The notes beneath the pieces are model-generated. The model made no database searches, was not told the DNA's origin, and saw only the letters and a program-made list of their open reading frames with translations. This document shows, one piece after another, positions 8,413 through 18,017 of a stretch of 64,000 nucleotides of DNA. This DNA comes from Lysinibacillus sp. JNUCC-52 (lineage in GTDB: Bacteria > Bacillota > Bacilli > Bacillales_A > Planococcaceae): the NCBI RefSeq assembly GCF_015999545.1, contig NZ_CP065546.1, forward strand, positions 868,001 to 932,000. The letters run 5' to 3'. Numbering within the stretch: the stretch's first letter is position 1; each line of letters opens with the position of its first letter. A program made the translations under genes and the position numbers.

Positions 8413-9574
8413 TTTTAAAGATCAATTAAAGCAAGAGCTTCGTGCAGATGTTCCATTTACTGAGGACATGAAACAGCGTATGCTTATGCCGAGCCACCCA
8501 AAAAAAATACAAACTAAAACACAGTATTGGAAAGTACCCTTAATTACGCTGACATTTGTTTTGATTTTAGGCCTCGTACTGATATTGCAATTCACACCGT
8601 ATGAACTGCACGAGGCAACTGCTGCAAAAACGGTAGCAACATTACCAGCAGATCCCCATGACCTTATAGAACTACTGCAAAAAAATGAAACAGTACTACC
8701 AATTATTGATTCCAAAGGGAAATTGGTGATTGATCCTACTATCTCCTTTGTAATGGGTAAACAGTACATATTATCCCATTTTCCAATGGTGGTTGACCCA
8801 GATGCAAAAATCGAAGTAGGTGATTATATTGCATATTCCGATAAATTGGATATTATAGTTACCCCTGTATTTGGTATCGAAGGCGATAAAGTACAAACAT
8901 CGAATGGACAAGTAACATTAAATGGTGAGTACCTTGCCTTGCCAGGCGCTGTAGCTCCAGTACAATTCACACAGCCCGAACAACAGGAAATATATAAATA
9001 TTATTTTAATAGTCGCTTCCATATGGATGCTGCTAACATGAAAACGATAGATGTGGACCTTGAACCGTTACGTGAAGAGGAGTACGCCGTTTATATGAAC
9101 AATAAAGGTGGGACCATTGAAGTAGTAAATGCTAAAGCATTAATCGGTAAAGTTGTCGGAGTAAAAAAACTAGAACCAACCTTTACATTAACCGCCAAGG
9201 AACAATCACTTTATAATGCATTTAAAGAAAATTATGATTTAAATGTCCTTAAAGGGGTTAAACCACTGTCCATTGCAAAAATGTATGTCATTTCAGAAGC
9301 ACAAGGGGACTACTTAACACATTATTCATTAGTGGCGAGACAAACACGTTCGGAAATTGAAGAGTATATAGATAACCAAAAATTTAAAAAATATTATTAT
9401 ACAAAGGAAATTCAGATGCTTATTAGTGCTTATAATTATAATGGTATTGAGAAAGCAGAATTTGAACAACTAAGTGAAACGCAAGGCACTATAATTTTAA
9501 GATTCAAGGATTTTACATTAAATATTAATTTCGTTAAAAATGAACAAGGTGTATGGCATCCTAACACTAAGTAA
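8405..9574 (+). CDS. Probable membrane-bound anti-sigma factor
   Basis: The 389-residue protein has a short cytoplasmic N terminus (residues 1-42), a single membrane span at about 43-63 (VPLITLTFVLILGLVLILQF) and a large extracellular part with no recognised enzyme motif. Its position, overlapping the ECF sigma gene by 8 bp, indicates the cognate anti-sigma factor that holds the sigma factor at the membrane. The N terminus is short and lacks the zinc HxxxCxxC motif of the ZAS class. GGAGGTG upstream of the ATG sits inside the sigma gene. A terminator follows, so the operon has two genes. Confidence 0.75.
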   Translation: MNDFKDQLKQELRADVPFTEDMKQRMLMPSHPKKIQTKTQYWKVPLITLTFVLILGLVLILQFTPYELHEATAAKTVATLPADPHDLIELLQKNETVLPIIDSKGKLVIDPTISFVMGKQYILSHFPMVVDPDAKIEVGDYIAYSDKLDIIVTPVFGIEGDKVQTSNGQVTLNGEYLALPGAVAPVQFTQPEQQEIYKYYFNSRFHMDAANMKTIDVDLEPLREEEYAVYMNNKGGTIEVVNAKALIGKVVGVKKLEPTFTLTAKEQSLYNAFKENYDLNVLKGVKPLSIAKMYVISEAQGDYLTHYSLVARQTRSEIEEYIDNQKFKKYYYTKEIQMLISAYNYNGIEKAEFEQLSETQGTIILRFKDFTLNINFVKNEQGVWHPNTK

Positions 9575-9582
9575 ATTTAATA

Positions 9583-9622
9583 AAAAGGTCTTCTCAAAAA
9601 TCATTTAAGAAGACCTCTTTTG
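9583..9622 (+). terminator. Terminator after the sigma/anti-sigma operon
   Basis: AGGTCTTCT (9586-9594) pairs with AGAAGACCT (9608-9616), flanked by AAAA on the left and CTTTT on the right; it could also serve the convergent GNAT gene. Confidence 0.8.
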
Positions 9623-9645
9623 TTTCAATTCTTTGACTCACAAAG

Positions 9646-10086
9646 TTAAGCTTTGTTAAATTGCTTTTTCATTAAAATATGCGGAATACCTGCGTCCATA
9701 TATTCTTCACCTGTACGCGTATAACCGAGCTTCTCATAAAAGCCTTCTGCATATACTTGCGCACTTAGCTTCGATTTCGTTAAGCCCTTTTCTTGTGCTA
9801 ACTTTTCTAGCGTTTGAATAATCACTTTTCCTAGCCCATATTTGCGGTATTCCTCTAAAATACAAATTCGCTCAAGCTTCCCATAGCCATCTACAACACG
9901 TAAACGACCTGTACCAACTGGCTGCGCATTGTAATACACAAGAATGTGATCACATAGAGCATCGAGTGCATCAAATTCATCGTATTCTTCTGATGCAGGA
10001 ATTTGTTGTTCTTCTATAAAGACCGCTTTCCGAATAGCAAAAGCTGTTTGTAAGTCATTTTCTGTTGTAATTAGTGTTGTTGTCAT
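9646..10086 (-). CDS. GNAT family N-acetyltransferase (YjcF/ElaA-like)
   Basis: The 146-residue protein has a GNAT core: the acetyl-CoA pyrophosphate loop is EEYRKYGLGKVIIQ at residues about 77-90 (a variant of Q/RxxGxG/A), and the family ending FYEKLGYTRTGEEYMDAGIPHILMKK is clear. The N terminus, AFAIRKAVFIEEQQIP, resembles the YjcF group of Bacillus. Substrate unknown. AGGAGG precedes the ATG. It is monocistronic, convergent with the anti-sigma gene. Confidence 0.88.
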   Translation of the reverse strand: MTTTLITTENDLQTAFAIRKAVFIEEQQIPASEEYDEFDALDALCDHILVYYNAQPVGTGRLRVVDGYGKLERICILEEYRKYGLGKVIIQTLEKLAQEKGLTKSKLSAQVYAEGFYEKLGYTRTGEEYMDAGIPHILMKKQFNKA

Positions 10087-10165
10087 GTAGAGTACCTCCT
10101 CGAATTTTACATGCGTAATCTATTTAGTATAGAACGTTTTTTAACTCCATGACAATAGCTGTTTT

Positions 10166-11002
10166 TTACGATTTTGAACGAGGATCCAGATAATCACGTA
10201 AGGCATTGCTCAGCATATACAATCCTAACACTAGCAGCGTAATTGCTCCTCCTGGGGCAAATGTATACCAAGATGCTTTCACTAAATACGCTTGAGAATC
10301 TTTTAACATGCGTCCCCAGCTAGGATTTGGTGGTTGTACACCAAGCCCTAAATAACTAAGTGCTGCTTCAGCGAGCATTGCTGTCGCAAAAGTAACCGTG
10401 GCAGCAACAATAATTTGTGAGGAAATATTGGGTAAAATATGACGAAACATTATTTTATAGGGCTTTACTCCAATTAATTTAGCAGCTAATACATATTCGG
10501 CATCACGATGTTGGACATAACCACTACGTGCTATTCTAGCGATGGCTGGAATGGCGATAACCCCGAGTGCTATCGCCGTATTGACTACGCCAGGTCCGAA
10601 AACAGCCACTAACATTAACGCTAAAATAATTCCTGGAAATGCCATTAAAGCATCCATCAAACGCATAAAAATTTCATCTACCCAGCCACCGATATATCCC
10701 GCTACACCTCCGATTAAAATACCAAATGATGAGCCGATGAATACTGTTAATAAACCGACCGCAAATGCTGTTTGGGTGCCTTTCATCATCCGACTAAAAA
10801 TATCACGCCCGAATTCATCTGTCCCAAAGAGATACTTACTACTTGGACTGTGCAATTTTTCTGGTATATTCATCGTATTGACATCATGCGGTGTATAAAA
10901 GAAGCTAATGACCATTACAAGTAAAAATCCGACGATGACGAGTAGACCAATGATTAAATTTATATTTTTCATGTAGCGCTGTATAGTTTGCATTGCATCC
11001 AC
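10166..11002 (-). CDS. Oligopeptide/dipeptide ABC transporter permease (DppC/OppC type)
   Basis: The 278-residue protein has an N-terminal span followed by FGTDEFGRDIFSRMMKGTQTAF (about residues 55-76), the OppC/DppC hallmark, five further spans and the EAA loop AAKLIGVKPYKIMFRHILPNI (about 173-193) that docks the ATPases. It pairs with the DppB-type permease 3 bp upstream. It is the last gene of the ten-gene operon that starts at 21077. No clear terminator follows, so the transcript may run on. Confidence 0.93.
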   Translation of the reverse strand: MDAMQTIQRYMKNINLIIGLLVIVGFLLVMVISFFYTPHDVNTMNIPEKLHSPSSKYLFGTDEFGRDIFSRMMKGTQTAFAVGLLTVFIGSSFGILIGGVAGYIGGWVDEIFMRLMDALMAFPGIILALMLVAVFGPGVVNTAIALGVIAIPAIARIARSGYVQHRDAEYVLAAKLIGVKPYKIMFRHILPNISSQIIVAATVTFATAMLAEAALSYLGLGVQPPNPSWGRMLKDSQAYLVKASWYTFAPGGAITLLVLGLYMLSNALRDYLDPRSKS

Positions 11003-11005
11003 CTC

Positions 11006-11947
11006 TCATCGTAATCGGATTCTTGGATCTAAAACAGAATATAAAATATCGACGATAAAATTAATTACAACTACTGCAACTGTAATATACATAACAATCC
11101 CTTGTACTAAAGGGAAGTCTCGATTACTTATAGCAGTAATTAGTAGCTGGCCCACACCTGGCAATGAAAATACTTGCTCGACAATAATTGTTCCTGCGAC
11201 CACTTCTGTCATAATTAATCCAAAGACCGTTAATATCGGTATCATCGCATTTTTTAAAACATGCTTATACATGACATTTTGCTCTGACATGCCTTTACTG
11301 CGTATTGTTCGAACATAATCAAGTTGCATTTGCTCTAAAATAGCCGTTCGCACGTAACGGAAGTTGACAGCAATTTGAGGTATAGCAATTGTTAACGCTG
11401 GAAGGACAAGCGTACTTAACGCACCAGATATACTTTGTGTCCATGGGATATAGCCACTAATTTTAAAAAAGCTAAATTTCATTCCGACATATAAAATAAG
11501 CATCATACCTAGCCAAAATGAAGGGACAGCCATGCCGATTTGTGTCAATGTCGATAATGACACATCACTCAGCTTATTTTGTCGTCTCGCTGCAAACATG
11601 CCAAGCGGCAAAGAAACGAGTAATACAATGGTTAGTGTGAGCAATGCTAATGACATCGTTACAGGAAGTCTATCAAACAATAAATCTTTTACAGGCATTG
11701 AGAAACGAATTGAATTGCCTAATTCCCCTGTCAATAACCCCTTCATCCAATCAGCGTATTGTTCATAAAGGGGTCGGTCCAAACCAAGCTCAGACCGCAA
11801 ATTTTCAATTTGTGTAGGGTCTGCTTCCGTTCCTAACATTGTTCGAACAGGATCCCCAGGTAAAATTTGAAAAACACCAAATGTAATGATCGACACTAGA
11901 AGAATTGTTGTTATTAACAGGATGAATCGACGTATAATATACATCAT
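11006..11947 (-). CDS. Oligopeptide/dipeptide ABC transporter permease (DppB/OppB type)
   Basis: The 313-residue protein begins MMYIIRRFILLITTILLVSIITF, continues with ILPGDPVRTMLG (about residues 29-40) typical of DppB, and has six spans with the EAA motif VRTIRSKGMSEQNVMYKHVLKNAMIP (about 212-237). It forms the translocation pore with the DppC-type partner. It lies between the binding-protein gene and the second permease in the long minus-strand operon. Confidence 0.93.
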   Translation of the reverse strand: MMYIIRRFILLITTILLVSIITFGVFQILPGDPVRTMLGTEADPTQIENLRSELGLDRPLYEQYADWMKGLLTGELGNSIRFSMPVKDLLFDRLPVTMSLALLTLTIVLLVSLPLGMFAARRQNKLSDVSLSTLTQIGMAVPSFWLGMMLILYVGMKFSFFKISGYIPWTQSISGALSTLVLPALTIAIPQIAVNFRYVRTAILEQMQLDYVRTIRSKGMSEQNVMYKHVLKNAMIPILTVFGLIMTEVVAGTIIVEQVFSLPGVGQLLITAISNRDFPLVQGIVMYITVAVVVINFIVDILYSVLDPRIRLR

Positions 11948-11963
11948 TTGTAATCATCTCTTT

Positions 11964-13523
11964 CTAGTTTGAGAATTTTACCTCCGACATATCGTGGAAC
12001 CAGAATGGATAGCTCTTCAGACCTGTCACTTGTTTATCAGACCCCCACACGATTTGGTAATCAGCCACATAAACGGACACTGCCTGCTCTGCTAAAATTT
12101 GTTGTGCACGTTGGTAGTAGTCGATTTGCTTTGCAGTATCTGTTTCTTTTAAGACGTCTGCCATAATTTTGTCGTATTCCTCATTTTTAAATAAGAAGAA
12201 GTTTTCACTGTCATTTGTAGAAATATAGTCATTTAGTATTTCAAAGGCAGATGCACGCCCTGTTAAATCGATCGTTGTCATATTATAGTCGCGGCCGAAG
12301 TACACACGATCAAGCCAAATCCCCCACTCCACTACTTCAATTTCTACATCCACACCTATTTCCTTTAAGTTTGCCGCAACAATTTGCGCTATATTTGAAT
12401 AAATATCATTATGTGAAGATACAGTAATTTTTGTTTTAAAGCCGTCTGGGTAACCCGCTTCTGCTAATAATGCTTTCGCCTTTTCCACATCAAGCTTGTA
12501 CATGTCTTCTAAACCTTTCTTTTGATAGTCCCCCATCGCTGGACTCATGTTTGAGCCAAGTGGTACGGCATAGCCTGCAAATACTGAATCAATAATATCC
12601 GATTTACTAATCGCATAGTTCATCGCCTGTCGTACTTTCACATTATCAAATGGCGCTTTCGTTTCATTAAACGTCACGATTAAGGAAGAGTTATTGTTTT
12701 GATGCGATAAATGATGACTACTCTCAACTTCATTAACACGTTGCCAAGGAACACTTGTTAAGTCCACCTCATTTGCCATTAGGCTCATAATGGCTGCTTG
12801 ATCGTCCGATTGGAAGGTAAAAGTTACTTTATCTAAATAAGGCAAACCTTCCTTCCAATAGCTATCATTCTTTTTCAATATTAAATTTGAACCAGGCGCG
12901 TATTTCACATAGGCAAATGGGCCAGTCCCTATTGGATTTTCATTGTGTTTGCCATCATTACTTTTCGGAATAACTGCTGATTGACGAGCAGTCAGCGAAT
13001 ATAAGAAATTAGAATTCGGTTCTTTTAACTTAATAACAAAGGTCGAAGCATCTGGTGCTTCAGTAGACGCCACATTATCAAAATTATTGGACATTTTTTC
13101 TCCACCACTTTTGCCCATTAAGCGATCAAAAGAATATTGAATATCTTCAATTGTTAACTCCTCACCGTTATGAAATTTTACACCTGGACGGATTTTAAAT
13201 GTATAGGTTAAACCATCTTCTGAAATCTTATAGCTTTCCGCTAGTCCTTCTTTTAATGACCCATCTGTTTCAGGTGCCATCAGCCCTTCAAACATATTAA
13301 GAATCATTTGGTAGGATATAGACGCTGTCGCTTTATGAGGATCTAAAAAATCTGGGTCATCATTAATACGGACAACAATTTCTTGCGGTGTTTCTGTTGT
13401 TACAGGCGCGTTTGTACTGACTTGATTTGTATTTTTCTTGTCCTCTTCATTTGAACACGCGCTAATAATCAGCCCAACTAGCAATAACAGCATTAGTACA
13501 AACCAATTTCTACTCTGCTTCAA
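11964..13523 (-). CDS. ABC transporter substrate-binding lipoprotein (family 5, peptide/nickel type)
   Basis: From the TTG at 13523 the protein has 519 residues and a clean lipoprotein signal, MKQSRNWFVLMLLLLVGLII followed by SAC, so it would be lipidated and held on the outer face of the membrane. The body shows family-5 features, e.g. DPDFLDPHKA near the mature start and TYTFKIRPGVKFHNGEELTIEDIQYSFDR. An in-frame ATG at 13553 gives a longer N terminus with charged residues before the signal, but the GGGGGAG site lies between the two starts and fits the TTG. The start lies within the end of the S58 peptidase gene (overlap 14 bp). Ligand class is peptide-like, exact ligand unknown. Confidence 0.92.
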   Translation of the reverse strand: MKQSRNWFVLMLLLLVGLIISACSNEEDKKNTNQVSTNAPVTTETPQEIVVRINDDPDFLDPHKATASISYQMILNMFEGLMAPETDGSLKEGLAESYKISEDGLTYTFKIRPGVKFHNGEELTIEDIQYSFDRLMGKSGGEKMSNNFDNVASTEAPDASTFVIKLKEPNSNFLYSLTARQSAVIPKSNDGKHNENPIGTGPFAYVKYAPGSNLILKKNDSYWKEGLPYLDKVTFTFQSDDQAAIMSLMANEVDLTSVPWQRVNEVESSHHLSHQNNNSSLIVTFNETKAPFDNVKVRQAMNYAISKSDIIDSVFAGYAVPLGSNMSPAMGDYQKKGLEDMYKLDVEKAKALLAEAGYPDGFKTKITVSSHNDIYSNIAQIVAANLKEIGVDVEIEVVEWGIWLDRVYFGRDYNMTTIDLTGRASAFEILNDYISTNDSENFFLFKNEEYDKIMADVLKETDTAKQIDYYQRAQQILAEQAVSVYVADYQIVWGSDKQVTGLKSYPFWFHDMSEVKFSN

Positions 13524-14514
13524 ATTGTTTCTCCCCCTTTGCCTCTTGAACATATTTTGAAATACTTATATAGCTTTCAACCTCTTCTAATTTTGTCGCA
13601 CATTTTACCCCAGCAATAATGGCTTGCTCTACGACCTTGGTTGCCAAGTGTCCAAGATAGTCCACTGGATACGTTTGATGCCCTGTACCTAAAACAAAAA
13701 TCGTATCACCATCTAACATTGTATGAACAGGATAAATTGTTCGGGCTAACGCATTTTGTGCAAGCTGTGCAATTTTTTTCGCCTCTGCCTTTGATAACTT
13801 AGCATTCACAGCAACAACGCCAATGGTCGTATTTGTGCCAGCCAGTGCCTGTGATTGTCCATGCTCTTCTAAATAAGTACAGCTATCCAGCCATTGTCCC
13901 GTTTCTCGGTTACGAGCTCCCGCAATGGTTGCTCTGGTATTAGGATCTTTAATATCACCGACTGCATTTACCGCTACAAGGGCTCCTGCAACTAGCCCCT
14001 CCTTGCCTTCTAGTGAACTACTGCCTAATCCTCCTTTCATACAATATTGAGGACCTGCTAGCTTCCCAACTGTTGCACCATATCCCGCGCCAATATTGCC
14101 GTTTTTAAAAGAGCCAACTGTCGCATTTTTCGCCGCCTCATAGCCCATTTGTGCTGTTGGTCTTGTATGTGCATCACCGATAAATAAATCAAACAATACC
14201 GCACTTGGTACAATCGGTATTTTTGCAATACCTGCATCTACTCCAACACCATGCTCCTCTAAGTAAGACATCACACCTGTTGCGGCATCTAAGCCAAATG
14301 CACTCCCACCAGCTAAGCAAATACCATGCACTTGCTGAATTTCATTGATGGGATCAAGAGCATCCGTTTCACGAGTACCTGGTGCAGAGCCTCGAACATC
14401 GACGCCACATACTGCGCCATCTTCTACTAGAATGACGGTGCATCCCGTTATACCGTCTTTATTTTCTGCATGACCTACCTTCACGCCAGGTACGTCTGTT
14501 ATATTGCCAAACAT
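13510..14514 (-). CDS. P1 family (S58, DmpA/NylC-type) peptidase or amidohydrolase
   Basis: The 334-residue protein matches the DmpA superfamily of N-terminal-nucleophile hydrolases: it begins with ITDVPGVKVGHAENKDGITGCTVIL and contains RGSAPGTRETD (41-51) and the LAGGSAFGLDAATGVM segment (68-82). The autocleavage point is probably N228-T229 in AGTNTTIGVVAVNAKL, freeing a catalytic threonine as in NylC-type members; DmpA itself uses serine. Members include D-aminopeptidases, beta-aminopeptidases and 6-aminohexanoate-oligomer hydrolase. An AGAGGAGG site precedes the ATG. Sitting between the transporter ATPases and the binding protein, it probably acts on the imported compound. The substrate is inference. 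Confidence 0.9.
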   Translation of the reverse strand: MFGNITDVPGVKVGHAENKDGITGCTVILVEDGAVCGVDVRGSAPGTRETDALDPINEIQQVHGICLAGGSAFGLDAATGVMSYLEEHGVGVDAGIAKIPIVPSAVLFDLFIGDAHTRPTAQMGYEAAKNATVGSFKNGNIGAGYGATVGKLAGPQYCMKGGLGSSSLEGKEGLVAGALVAVNAVGDIKDPNTRATIAGARNRETGQWLDSCTYLEEHGQSQALAGTNTTIGVVAVNAKLSKAEAKKIAQLAQNALARTIYPVHTMLDGDTIFVLGTGHQTYPVDYLGHLATKVVEQAIIAGVKCATKLEEVESYISISKYVQEAKGEKQFEAE

Positions 14515-14557
14515 TTAAACACCTCCTCTTTGAATAATAAATTGAATATTCAGATTT

Positions 14558-15538
14558 TTATTCATGTAAAAAACAGGCTACTTGCTGCTGCGCATTTATT
14601 TGTTGCAGTGTAGGTCGCTCCAGTCGACATTTCTCCATAACATATGGACAGCGAGTATGAAATACACAGCCAATCGGTGGATTCATAGGGCTTGGTAGCT
14701 CCCCTTGTAAAGGCACTAATTGCTTTGGCTCATCAAAATTCACAGTTGGAATCGCCGATAGTAACGCCTTTGTATATGGATGGAGTGGATTGGCATACAA
14801 CTCTCTTTTCGCACCTATTTCTACTACTCTCCCTAAATACAGCACTGCAACCCGATCACTAATATGTTTCACAACACTTAAATCATGTGAAATAAATAAA
14901 TACGTTAAATGAAATTCATCTTGTAAATCCATCATTAAATTTAATACTTGCGATTGTATTGAAACATCTAATGCAGAAACAGGTTCATCTGCAATAATAA
15001 ATTCTGGATTGATGGCAAGTGCGCGAGCAATACCGATTCGTTGACGTTGCCCACCTGAGAATTCATGGGGAAATTTATGCATAGCATCTTCAGGTAAACC
15101 GACCTTTTGTAAAAGCTCACTAACTCGTTTCTTGCGTTGCTCTTTAGACAACGTTAATTGTAATGCCATCGGTTCTTCTATAATGGCGCCGATACGCATC
15201 CGTGGATTTAATGATGCGAATGGATCTTGAAAAATCATTTGCATTTGGTTGCGATATTTTTGTAAATGACGTCCCTTCAAGTGGTGAATAGGTTGACCTT
15301 TATATAAAATTTCCCCATCTGTCGGTTCAACAAGCTTTAAAATTGTGCGTCCGAACGTGGACTTACCTGACCCTGACTCTCCTACAATCCCAAGTGTCTC
15401 ACCACGGAAGATTTCAATTGAAATATCATCAACAGCCTTGACGACTTTTTTCTCTTCTTTCATAGACTTGCGTTTCACCGAAAAATAGGCTTTTAAATGA
15501 AGAATTTCAAGTAAAACTTCTCTCTCCGTCATGTGCAA
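14558..15538 (-). CDS. Oligopeptide ABC transporter ATP-binding protein (OppF/DppF type)
   Basis: The 326-residue ATPase has Walker [10 protein letters not shown] (about residues 54-62), Q-loop MIFQDPFASLNPRM, signature FSGGQRQRIGIARAL, Walker B FIIADEPVSALD and H-loop ISHDLSVV. The C terminus has the oligopeptide-binding ATPase extension with HTRCPYVMEKC, whose cysteines resemble the iron-sulfur site reported in some Opp/Dpp ATPases. It partners the OppD-type protein, whose gene overlaps its start by 32 bp. Confidence 0.93.
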   Translation of the reverse strand: MHMTEREVLLEILHLKAYFSVKRKSMKEEKKVVKAVDDISIEIFRGETLGIVGESGSGKSTFGRTILKLVEPTDGEILYKGQPIHHLKGRHLQKYRNQMQMIFQDPFASLNPRMRIGAIIEEPMALQLTLSKEQRKKRVSELLQKVGLPEDAMHKFPHEFSGGQRQRIGIARALAINPEFIIADEPVSALDVSIQSQVLNLMMDLQDEFHLTYLFISHDLSVVKHISDRVAVLYLGRVVEIGAKRELYANPLHPYTKALLSAIPTVNFDEPKQLVPLQGELPSPMNPPIGCVFHTRCPYVMEKCRLERPTLQQINAQQQVACFLHE

Positions 15539-16535
15539 GTACTCCTTCCTCCGTGAATAAATGACACCTTACGCTATGATTATGTTGGATAAGTCTAGTT
15601 TCTGGCGTTACTTGACGACAATGCTCCATCGCAAATGGACATCGTGGTGCGAAACGACAGCCATTCGGCAGTGCATAGGCTGGTGGCACAGTACCAGGGA
15701 TAGAAGGTAATCTAGTCATCTCTGTTTCAAGACTAGGCATCGTTTTTAATAAGGCAGCTGTGTAAGGATGTTTGGGCTGAAGAAAAATTTCTCGGACAGG
15801 CGCTTCTTCCACAATTTGCCCTGCATACATAACCATCACACGATCTGCTGTTTCCGCAACTACACTCATATCGTGTGTAATAAACAAAATGGCTGAGTGC
15901 TGTTCTTTTTTCATTTTCATCATTAACTTTAAGATTTGCGCTTGCACAGTTACATCTAATGCCGTTGTAGGCTCATCTGCGATTAATAGCTGTGGATTAT
16001 TGGACATCGCGATGGCAATCATAACACGCTGGCGCATCCCACCTGATAACTGATGGGGATATTCTGTGATAATTTTTTCTGCATTGGCAATGCCCACTTC
16101 TTTTAATAGTTGAAGTGACATTTCTCTTGCTTGTTTTTTAGAGACTTTTTGATGTCTTTGAATCGCTTCTATCATTTGATTGCCAATTGTAAAAACGGGA
16201 TCAAGGGATGTCATCGGCTCTTGAAAAATCATACTCACTTCATTGCCCCGTATCCTGCTCATCTCTTTATTTTTATAATGTAAAAGATTTTTTCCATTTA
16301 AAAGAATGTCACCTTTCGTAATTTCACCAGGTGGCATCGGAAGCAAACGCATTATCGACAACGAAGTTATACTCTTGCCACTGCCCGACTCTCCAACAAG
16401 TGCAACGGTTTCACCTTTATGAATCACAAAGCTTACATCATCAACTACTTTTGCCTTTTGGCCATTTTTCATATGAAATTGAACATTTAAATGTTGAACC
16501 TCCAACAACACCTGCTTGTCTTTTGCTTGTTCCAT
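15507..16535 (-). CDS. Oligopeptide ABC transporter ATP-binding protein (OppD/DppD type)
   Basis: The 342-residue ATPase shows Walker [10 protein letters not shown] (about residues 53-61), [18 protein letters not shown], signature [15 protein letters not shown], Walker [13 protein letters not shown] and [10 protein letters not shown], followed by the C-terminal [13 protein letters not shown] cysteine motif. It supplies the second nucleotide-binding domain of the importer. The gene follows the aldehyde dehydrogenase by 11 bp and overlaps the OppF-type gene, so translation is probably coupled. Confidence 0.93.
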   Translation of the reverse strand: MEQAKDKQVLLEVQHLNVQFHMKNGQKAKVVDDVSFVIHKGETVALVGESGSGKSITSLSIMRLLPMPPGEITKGDILLNGKNLLHYKNKEMSRIRGNEVSMIFQEPMTSLDPVFTIGNQMIEAIQRHQKVSKKQAREMSLQLLKEVGIANAEKIITEYPHQLSGGMRQRVMIAIAMSNNPQLLIADEPTTALDVTVQAQILKLMMKMKKEQHSAILFITHDMSVVAETADRVMVMYAGQIVEEAPVREIFLQPKHPYTAALLKTMPSLETEMTRLPSIPGTVPPAYALPNGCRFAPRCPFAMEHCRQVTPETRLIQHNHSVRCHLFTEEGVLAHDGERSFT

Positions 16536-16546
16536 ATCCTACCCTC

Positions 16547-18007
16547 CTACTCACTATCGTGATTGGGTGTTGAATAACGTATCGCAATATTTTTCATTTG
16601 TGTATAATTTCTTAATGCAACAAAGCCCTTTTCACGTCCGATGCCACTCTTTTTATAACCTCCAAATGGCATTTGAATTCCGCCTGCTGCGCCATAATTA
16701 TTGACAAACACTTGTCCAGCCTTCACCCGACTTGCCACATAATGTGCTGTGTCTAAATCTTTTGACCAAACACCTGCCACTAATCCGTAGTCTGTCCCGT
16801 TTGCTAATGCAATCGCTTCATCTATTGATGTAAACGTCAATATTGTTAACACTGGTCCGAAAATCTCCTCCTGCGCTAATGTAGCATTTGCATCTACACC
16901 GTCGAGAATCGTCGGTTGAATATAATAGCCTTTTTCATAGCCTTTAATCGTAATGGTTTCTCCACCAGAGATAACATAACCATTTTCTTTCGCCTGCTTC
17001 AGCAGTGTGGAAATCTTCAAATATTGCTGATGATTTAACAGTGGCCCCATATCAACATCCGCTTCCCCTGGACCAATCTTTAAAGTTTGAAATTTCTTCA
17101 CTAGCTTTGCAACGAACATCTCTTTCACGTCTTTTTCAATAAGCAACCGTGCTCCTGCCGAACAGGTTTGCCCAGCATTTTGAATAATGGCACGCATTAC
17201 CCCTTCTAAAGCCTGTTCCATCGGCGCATCTTTAAATACAATATTCGGCGATTTGCCACCCAATTCTAATGTGACAGGTACAATGTTTTGAGCCGCTGCT
17301 TTCATCACTTCAATGCCTGTAGGGACCGAGCCTGTAAATGTAATATGATTAATATCAGCATGTGTCGTTAAAAATGGTCCTACATCACGACCTAAACCTG
17401 TAATATGCTGAAAAATTCCTCTCGGCAATTTATCAGCAAACCATTTCGTCATAGCATGCGTCGTCAGTGGGGTATCCTCTGCACTTTTAACGATGACAGC
17501 ATTCCCTGTTGCGATAGCAGCGGCAACGCTTCTTGCAGTAATTTGTAACGGATAGTTCCATGGCACAATATGGACAGTAACCCCAACTGGTTCTAAAACG
17601 ACCGCATTTAAAATACCATCTTCGATAGGAATGGTGTCACCCATAATTTTGTCTGCCGCACCGCCGTAAAATTCAAAGTAGCGAGCAGCGGCTTCCACAT
17701 CTGCCCGCGCCTGTGTCAAAGGCTTACCCACATCACGACACTCTAACAAACTCCATTCTTCAGCATGCATGCGAATATATTGTGCTAATTGGATAAGTAG
17801 CTGACCACGCTCATAAGCTTTGACTTTTCGCCACTCTTCACTTTCATATGCATGACGAGCCGCTCGAACCGCCTCGTCTACCTGTGCCTTACTAGCATTC
17901 TTTATTTGCGCGAGCACTTCACCAGTAGATGGATTGACAACATTTATTAACTCCTGACCATCGCCTTGTACCCACTTACCATTTATTAGCATCGGAATAA
18001 TTTGCAT
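16547..18007 (-). CDS. NAD(P)-dependent aldehyde dehydrogenase
   Basis: Starting at the ATG at 18007 the protein has 486 residues and all class residues: N151 in PWNYP, K174, E248 in ELGGKSPNIVF and the catalytic C282 in QNAGQTCSAGARL. It oxidises an aldehyde to the acid; the family includes semialdehyde and betaine-aldehyde types and the substrate cannot be fixed. AGGAGGGG lies 5 nt before this ATG, so it is preferred over an in-frame start at 18043. The gene sits between an SDR and the ABC transporter ATPases within a catabolic operon. Confidence 0.92.
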   Translation of the reverse strand: MQIIPMLINGKWVQGDGQELINVVNPSTGEVLAQIKNASKAQVDEAVRAARHAYESEEWRKVKAYERGQLLIQLAQYIRMHAEEWSLLECRDVGKPLTQARADVEAAARYFEFYGGAADKIMGDTIPIEDGILNAVVLEPVGVTVHIVPWNYPLQITARSVAAAIATGNAVIVKSAEDTPLTTHAMTKWFADKLPRGIFQHITGLGRDVGPFLTTHADINHITFTGSVPTGIEVMKAAAQNIVPVTLELGGKSPNIVFKDAPMEQALEGVMRAIIQNAGQTCSAGARLLIEKDVKEMFVAKLVKKFQTLKIGPGEADVDMGPLLNHQQYLKISTLLKQAKENGYVISGGETITIKGYEKGYYIQPTILDGVDANATLAQEEIFGPVLTILTFTSIDEAIALANGTDYGLVAGVWSKDLDTAHYVASRVKAGQVFVNNYGAAGGIQMPFGGYKKSGIGREKGFVALRNYTQMKNIAIRYSTPNHDSE

Positions 18008-18017
18008 CGTACCCCTC

